Shown here piece after piece: positions 57,711-64,000 of a stretch of DNA of 64,000 nucleotides (its first letter is position 1; each line of letters starts with the position of its first letter). A program made the translations under genes and the position numbers. The notes under the pieces are model-generated. The model was not told the DNA's origin. It ran no database searches and saw nothing but the letters and a program-made list of their open reading frames with translations. The stretch is from Rotaria macrura (lineage: Eukaryota > Rotifera > Eurotatoria > Philodinida > Philodinidae). The stretch spans positions 1 through 64,000 of the forward strand of contig OENT01000606.1 in assembly GCA_900239685.1 (NCBI GenBank), read 5' to 3'.

Positions 57711-58977
57711 ATGACTTATCGTGTGAATCATTTTGATAGAAATTTCTTCAATAAGAGCTGTCACTTCCCACAAAGGATATTTCTTGTTTCAGAAAGGGTT
57801 CAAAAATAACGTTTGTAGAAAAAATCTTAGTCTCGCGATTGAATCGTATGAGTTATAAACTTCATCTTCTTACGCATAAAATCTCGAAGCTCTGAAGATT
57901 GTAATTATCGATACTAATCTATTGAGTAGATTCTTGGAAAATACAACATTCATTTATGCTTCATTTCCAATTGTTGAATAAACCCCTCCCCAGAATTAAA
58001 GGCCATGGCCTTGTATTATGAAAATTTATATCGCTCCTCCGACAGTGCCCTAGTATTGTGGGCTATGTTGTTGCTAGGATTTACCGAGAAAGTTAAGGGT
58101 TTTAAAAATTTATTTTCCCTTAAAACAGACACTTTTAGCAGTCAAACAAAGGAAAACCAGTTTTTTATTAGGAAACAAGTCTTTTTTTTTCAGAAAACCT
58201 TGATTTTTTTTAAAAGCCAGATTTCCTACTGAAAAACCAGGTTTTTTAGTGCTGAAACCTGAAAATCCACTGGGTTTCTGAAAAAATCGTCTGGAGATCC
58301 CATGGCCTTGATCCATTCGGATTCTGACTAATAGTTCGACATGCTTCTACGTATGTCCTGAATAGTCACCCAAGGATATTCGAAAAGAAAACGCTAAGTT
58401 TACACCTATAGTGTGAGAGAAATGAAGAAAATTAGAGTTACGTCGTTTGAATGTGATACATCGTTCTGTCTATAGGATTGTTTTAAAAATTATTGTAGTC
58501 TAAAATGATGTAGAAATACATAGGACATTGACATGGAATATAAAGAAATTTCAATTTACCCAAAATAATTCGATACTGGAAGAATTCAGTGGCATATGAT
58601 TTTGTTGAAAATTTCAGAAAAAAACTTAGATTCTATCCGAAACTCGTTCAAACTATTAGAAAGCAACATTTGGTTTTCTTTTATACAGTGTCGAAATATG
58701 GAAAATGTAAATGCAAACTGTCGAAAACCATTCTGAGTTGATTCAAGGTCTGAAGTTTCGGTTTACAACAGATAATACAACTGATTTGTAGGTACAATTG
58801 AACAGTTTCTAGCTTCATTTATCACGTTTTCAGTACTAAAACTGGAGATATTTGAGATTCTTATTTTAAACGTAAGTTAAATCCATTTCATCTGAAGATT
58901 GATAAAAAAATTAGCCGAAGTGAATCTAATAAAAAAGACGAACACTTGTTTTTTAAGAAAAATAGATAAACTCCGAA

Positions 58978-59169
58978 CTATAGACATGAGAGTAACAATA
59001 ATTTTATTGTTAAAATCATTGTAAATTCGATCTTTCCATTCAAGTGTTCGTACATACTAATATTTCCAATCATTTGTTTCATGAGAATTTTTATCAATGG
59101 TTTAATTGAAGCCTTTACATAGTAATAAGGACGTATTTTTCCAGCTTTACTGATTATAGGTGCAGACAT
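58978..59169 (-). CDS. Small open frame, possibly ATP-synthase subunit g-like
   Basis: 63 residues, starts MSAPIISKAGKIRPYYYVKA. The SKxxKxxxYYxVKxxxKP pattern is reminiscent of the conserved stretch of mitochondrial ATP synthase subunit g, but the protein is short, has no convincing C-terminal membrane helix with the usual GxxxG, and the match is from memory. It may be an exon or decayed copy. Confidence 0.2.
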   Translation of the reverse strand: MSAPIISKAGKIRPYYYVKASIKPLIKILMKQMIGNISMYEHLNGKIEFTMILTIKLLLLSCL

Positions 59170-62100
59170 CTTCGTTGAAAGGAAAAATAATACTCTTACA
59201 GTAACTATATATACGCTTCCAATTATTTGCTAGTCTACTATTATCAATATGAAAGACAGATAATAATTGGTATACATGAAATAAATATTTTACTTTAAAG
59301 TCATTTATAGGCTATACTAACAATTTTAATCTACGAGGACAATGTTGTTGTCCTTTTTAGTGATCTGTACATTGTTAAATGGTTTATTTCTGTCTATTTC
59401 TACTTCTTAGAATCTGTTGATCTTTTCTGTTTTTAATAGATGTGGGTTTTTTAAAAATTATTCTTCAATAGGAATATTTGGACTAATTTTCGTATCAACA
59501 AATTATCGCTGTTCACTCATATCCGAATCTAGTTAATTTTTTGTAGTTCTAAACTCTACTGGATTTAATTTGATACTTGTAAAAAAATAGAAATTCCTCA
59601 AAGAAATTCAATAATGCTCCTTTATCTAAATTCTCATGGAGACTATTCAATTTTAGTAGAATACAATGCTTACTTTGTATTACTTGTAGCCGCACATTGG
59701 AATCGTTGAATACATCATACATTTTTCTTTAAGAATCCATTTTGAATCGACACATTTCATTTGGCCTACCGGAAAAATTTCAGCATTGTTTAGCAGGTTC
59801 GGCAAATTTACACGCAAATTCTGTATTCGTATCAGAACTTTCGAATTAGTCATTATAGAAATTAGCATCTGGGAAACTAATGAATACCTTGATAGATTCA
59901 AAAGCGTGAATATGGTCTATCGGCTTGATTTTTAAAATGCCCTCGATTCATAGTGTTGTATTATTCATATGAAAACTATGATCAAGTCACGCATTACGCA
60001 GCATTATGGTAGATATCTATCATGTAGACATTGGATCTGTATGTCAATCAGAATTACTACTAGAAAATTGAAGACATATTATAGTCATCTAGATTCCAAG
60101 TCAAGCTTCAACATATTCTACAAAAACCAATGTCTGATTGTTAATTGTATCCATCACTTTTTTTCTATTCGTAAGACATTGTGAGAGACAATGACAGTAT
60201 TCATTATTCTCTATGATTAATGACATTTATGGAATGATCTTCTGATGGTATCGATCAAGTAACAATGATTTCGAGTGACACAAAATCTAAACTTCAATTT
60301 AGGTTCAGGATTTTTCTCTCGCATTAACAACAATCTAAACTTCATAAATCATTTACAAGCATTGGTCACATCCGTTAATTACTTCAAACAAATAGAATGT
60401 ACGAGGAGTGGAATATATACTTAACAAACGAGATGAAATCTAGTATCCTATGGTTTTTCAAGTTTCTTTCGAATACTATCAATTTTGACTGATAACTGGA
60501 TTCATGTGCTTCGATTATAATCGATCGTTGACTCTTAAATTTTACTACAGAACTATTCCATTGAAAAGAAATTATCAAAAGGAAATCGGAAAATTTCGAT
60601 AAAAAAAACACTTGAACAGTTGTATTCGACTGTTTCATTCATTTAAACATAGTTTTTAACCAGTTTGATCGTATGTGGAATGAAATTCCTTGTTCCAATA
60701 GAGCTCAGAATTAGAGGGATTTCTATCATCGTCGTATTCGATTGTTCGTTTTACTTGACCGGGAAAAAAGCTACAAATCGAACGCAGTAAAATCACGACA
60801 GACGAATCTCGGATGAGAGTCATTTTCAGGACTTCGGTAAAACAAATACAATCGAACTTCAATGGCACGCTTGAAATGTTCTAACAACAACTGAACACAA
60901 ATTTCGTTCAGTTTGAAATTCCTTGTTCATATTTAACACTATCAAGTATTCATACAATTGAATGAGCTTCCTTTATACTTTAATCTAGAATATGCAAGAT
61001 TGAAACAAAACATCCATACTAAAGCTTTTTAGTGTGCACGATTAGCTCAATAGCTTTAAGAAGAAGACTTCTATAGATCAAGCACTTAGTCACAATTTAG
61101 TTTTCCGAAACGTTCTTAAATTTAATCTATTTTATTTCTGATTTATCTTGATACTTTCTTACAAACAATTCATAACACAATCAATACATTGACATAACTA
61201 GTGCGTTGATGTGAATGTATTGAATTGTGTTATAAATTGTTTTTAAGAAAGTCATTTTATTGCAATATGAAATCCATCCATCAAACCTACTGAAAAGTTG
61301 TTCATGGTTTCAACTCGTTTGAACTTCTACAACGCATGGTTCATGTTTGTATATTAGAATCAATGGATATTACTTCAACTGAATATGATCAATTAAAGTA
61401 ATTTGCGGCAGAATCGAATTTTCAGGAGAAAAAATTGTGATTCATTTATCATTCAATCCATAGAAGTGCAAACCATCGATACATTTTCGCTTGAACAATC
61501 ACATTGGCTTCAAATTTTAAGTTCTCATCATGCAGTTGTATAAACATTGATTCACAGTCATTACTTCATTCAAAAAAAAACTGAAACGATAAAAATCAAA
61601 ATTAACTTTGATCATCATAGTCATCAATGATTTCTTCGTGCTGTTAATATGAATAAAGAAAATCTGATGATTGTATACTTATCGAATAAATCTTCGATGT
61701 TTATTCTATTTTTCTATTTGCTGAATTCAAAAAAAAACACAACACAGACATAAGATTAATTTTTCAATGCATTTATTTTTCTGTAGCGAAACTCTTCAGA
61801 TGAATCCAACTATTCATTATCAATTAATCGAACATCAAAGTTAACACGACTACTTCTTTCTCTACATGCATATGTACCCTTGAAAGTATTATCCACTTGA
61901 CAAAAGATGTGAACTATTTCACATTCTGTGTATTTTTACTTTCTAGAATAAAAACGATGCGGTACTATTCTTCTGATGATTCTACTCATCTATTTTAAAA
62001 AGAAACTTGTATCCAGTGATTCTAGTTAATTAAGTCGTCATCCGAGATGTATTATGTTTTTTAATACATTATCGAAAAAAAAATCCTCATTATGATCCAC

Positions 62101-62867
62101 GCCAGAAGTAAAAGATGCACAAGAGTTCTCTTATTTCATTATGCATCAGGTGGATATAGACGGCATCAACTGAATATATAAAATTAATCAGACAAATTGG
62201 TGTTTCTCATGTTGACTATGTTTCTTGCCCTACTCACACATGCCCTCAAGCTAATGAATACCATTACCTGTACCTACTAATGAGTATGTAGTCGAAAACT
62301 ATTGTGAACTTGTTCATGGACAAGTCATATGTAAATTTATTAAACATATTTATTTCACATATGCTTTGCTTCATTTTTCATCCAGTACTGTTTCAAACAA
62401 AAGAAAAAAAACAACGAAAAAAAAACAAGGGAGACCAATCATCTGACAACAAATACATTAATTAAGTTGATATGTATCACAGACATTTTAAAAAAGAACA
62501 AGAAAAACCAACGACTAGAAAAATCATTAATAATTATGATTTTTCATCGTTTATTATAAAATCCGTTTGAATAATTAACAAGAATAATATTAATAAAGAA
62601 AATAAAATAGACATTGTATGTACAAATCGATGTTTGATTAAGTAGAAGTTCAATTTGTGCTGAAAGAAATAAAAAAATAACAGAATGAAATCATTAGAAT
62701 GTCTATTGACATAGGATGTATAAGCAAACGAGAGAACAAGATATTATTCTAAACACGTCATGTCCACTCAAAGATGAGATTAATTGTATATGCTTGGACA
62801 ACAACAACTTGTAAGGATGCCGCCCTTAACAAACACACACTTTCAGTAGTACCATTCATTCATTCAT
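59170..62867. other. Gene-poor stretch with hairpin and coding-like debris
   Basis: No intact gene. A hairpin lies at 61154-61251. Plus-strand fragments at about 61340-61730 (ESMDITSTEYDQLK, SLEQSHWLQILSSHHAVV, NMNKENLMIVYLSNKSSMFI) and 62200-62330 (DYVSCPTHTCPQANEYHYLY) look like decayed coding sequence with several frame changes; no family recognised. An ATTC tetramer repeat is at 62853-62876. Confidence 0.3.
61154..61251. repeat. Hairpin-forming inverted repeat
   Basis: Left arm 61154-61190 (ctttcttacaaacaattcat and on) pairs with right arm 61214-61251 with about four mismatches; the loop is 23 bases. No flanking element is recognised. It may be a tiny MITE or solo palindrome. Confidence 0.7.
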
Positions 62868-62876
62868 TCATTCATT
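62853..62876. repeat. ATTC tetranucleotide microsatellite
   Basis: About five to six tandem attc units. It lies beside the proposed last exon of the Ig-domain gene. Confidence 0.9.
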
Positions 62877-64000
62877 TCTTTTTTTCTTTTCCTCTAGACT
62901 GTCTCACAAAGCTAATTTTCTTTCCATTTGCCAGATGTAATGAAACCTACCGTATGATGATGGCGATGTGGACGATGATGATAGTAATTGTGTTCTATGA
63001 TATTTAGGCAACATTGTTGTCGACCTATTCAATAGAACGGACTCTAGAAATGAAAGAAAACATGAAGTGATATTTCTATTATATGCATTACAAACATTAC
63101 CATCAAGATTTACAAATGCTTTCGAAACTTTAAACTGATTTTCAGCTTCACATTCATACATTCCAAATATATTTGCATTTGCCTAGAATAAAGAAATAAG
63201 TCAAAAAAGAAAACATTTTGCTCTTGTTTTTTTCATAGAATATAAACAAATGGTATAATACTAATTCACAGCTGGAAATCGCTTGTTAACATCTGCTTTG
63301 ACTTACATCTAATAAAAGTACAAGTTCAACTGTATAATCATTTATTTGTTTACGTTTTATAGTATTTATTTCAAAACGATTTCGTTTCCATTTAGCTGAA
63401 TGTAATGGACGAGCGATAATGGTACAATTAAGTATTATATGAGATGATATTATTGATGATTGAATGGTTATTTCAGGTGAAACTAGAACAGAAAAAAAAC
63501 ATAATGAGGGGGTGTCGATGATTATAATGACAGAAGGAAAAGACATGTGTCCACTTTCGAGATTGTCCTGTCGCTTATCACATATGCACACAATCAATCA
63601 GTATATAAGCGTATTAAAACTAATCATTATATTATAATCGACCTCCTATTGTGTTCAACAAAAAAAATGAGAAATAGCAAAAAGAGAATTTTCTTTTCTT
63701 TTCTTATTATCTTAATTTGGATAATTGAGTCATAATACTCAAGAGTATTGATTCATATAATAAGATGAACATTTTTTTTACATAATCGAAAAGAAATTCA
63801 TATTTACTAGATGGGAATAATCGTTTGGTACGTGTATCTCTTGGTGGTATTCCATTATCAGCAATGCATTGATAATCAATCGGTGTTGTACGTGAAAGAT
63901 TTTTTATTACTAATTTATTTTCATAAGCAATCATATCTAATAATGAAGTACAATTCTTTTCTTTCTAAGAATTTTCTTAATTTTTCTAATCTCTTACTTC
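62868..64000 (-). CDS. Immunoglobulin-domain cell-surface protein (Lachesin/neurotrimin-like), 3' part
   Basis: Reverse-strand exons 63964-63808, 63482-63307, 63182-63101, 63043-62951 and a possible terminal exon 62893-62868; the 5' part lies beyond the window. The first exon encodes the end of an Ig domain, NKLVIKNLSRTTPIDYQCIA then DNGIPP, with the YxC of the F strand. The next two encode a following domain: ISPEITIQSSIISSHIILNC with the B-strand Cys, KWKRN in the C strand, and GMYECEAENQF with the F-strand YxC. This wording is close to the second and third Ig domains of Lachesin/IgLON-type adhesion proteins, which act at neuron and epithelial surfaces. Exon 62951-63043 is Ser-rich. The end (EEKKKRNE) has no membrane helix or GPI signal, so the final exon is uncertain. 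Confidence 0.75.

Larger units (their letters stand above)
52500..58977. other. Gene-poor stretch
   Basis: No intact gene seen. A GA microsatellite is at 52978-53011. Bases 58000-58320 hold several copies of a loose aaaaccaggtttt-type palindrome between two copies of catggccttg (58011 and 58300), possibly a small repetitive element. A reverse-strand coding-like remnant at about 57170-57700 is listed separately. Confidence 0.35.

Noticed and set aside
1-64000. tRNA, rRNA or CRISPR arrays
   Set aside because: No A/B-box pair with cloverleaf, rRNA block or regularly spaced direct repeats was recognised by eye; a tRNAscan run would settle the tRNA question.
1-64000. Retroviral or LTR retrotransposon genes
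   Set aside because: No reverse transcriptase, integrase or Gag motifs and no paired long direct repeats were seen.
1-64000. Bdelloid telomeric repeats
   Set aside because: No TGTGGG-type tandem arrays are present.

Overview
The window is AT-rich eukaryotic DNA with many short spliced genes. Typical introns are 50-62 bp with GT-AG borders, alongside a few of 0.15-1.75 kb. Gene content is animal: a CNNM metal transporter, an SLC6 monoamine-type transporter, Tctex-type dynein light chain, phytanoyl-CoA dioxygenase, a rhodopsin-like GPCR and an immunoglobulin-domain adhesion protein. It also holds a kinesin-light-chain-like TPR remnant, B-box/coiled-coil and beta-propeller proteins, and fungal/bacterial-looking metabolic genes. 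Compact introns, the TPR/B-box/propeller families and apparently foreign genes together point to a bdelloid rotifer (Rotaria/Adineta type). That assignment is inference from content, not proof.

Layout. 1.4-2.5 kb: intronless SDR/epimerase-like gene (+). 4.8-6.0 kb: PHYH (+). 6.3-7.3 kb: TPR pseudogene (+). 8.1-11.1 kb: broken MetE-like methionine-synthase gene (-) with a 1.75 kb intron carrying inverted repeats. 12.8-13.2 kb: inverted-repeat element. 15.3-18.8 kb: two consecutive propeller-type genes (+). 19.2-20.1 kb: endonuclease/exonuclease/phosphatase (EEP) protein (-). 21.4-22.2 kb: B-box/coiled-coil gene (-). 24.2-24.9 kb: hAT-type non-autonomous transposon with 8 bp target duplication. 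25.3-26.5 kb: CCR4/ANGEL-like EEP gene (+). 27.2-28.0 kb: another inverted-repeat element. 29.7-30.0 kb: MYCBP-like gene (-), divergent from a 12-exon CNNM gene (+, 30.4-35.5 kb). The CNNM gene converges on DYNLT (-, 35.9-36.3 kb). 41.1-43.4 kb: SLC6 transporter (+), converging on a GPCR (-, 43.6-44.7 kb). 50.9-51.2 kb: near-perfect MITE hairpin. 52.1-52.5 kb: candidate neuropeptide precursor (-). 62.9-64.0 kb: 3' exons of an Ig-domain gene (-), running off the window.

Functions are mostly housekeeping or neuronal. The SLC6 carrier, the adjacent GPCR, the candidate amidated-peptide precursor and the Ig protein are all plausible nervous-system genes, but there is no evidence that they are co-regulated. 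The stretches 37-41, 45.6-52 and 53-62.8 kb have no convincing intact genes and hold microsatellites, MITEs and decayed coding-like fragments. Exon borders were set by reading splice signals and checking phase. The summed exon lengths of CNNM, SLC6, DYNLT, PHYH, the coiled-coil propeller gene and the ANGEL-like gene all close in frame.
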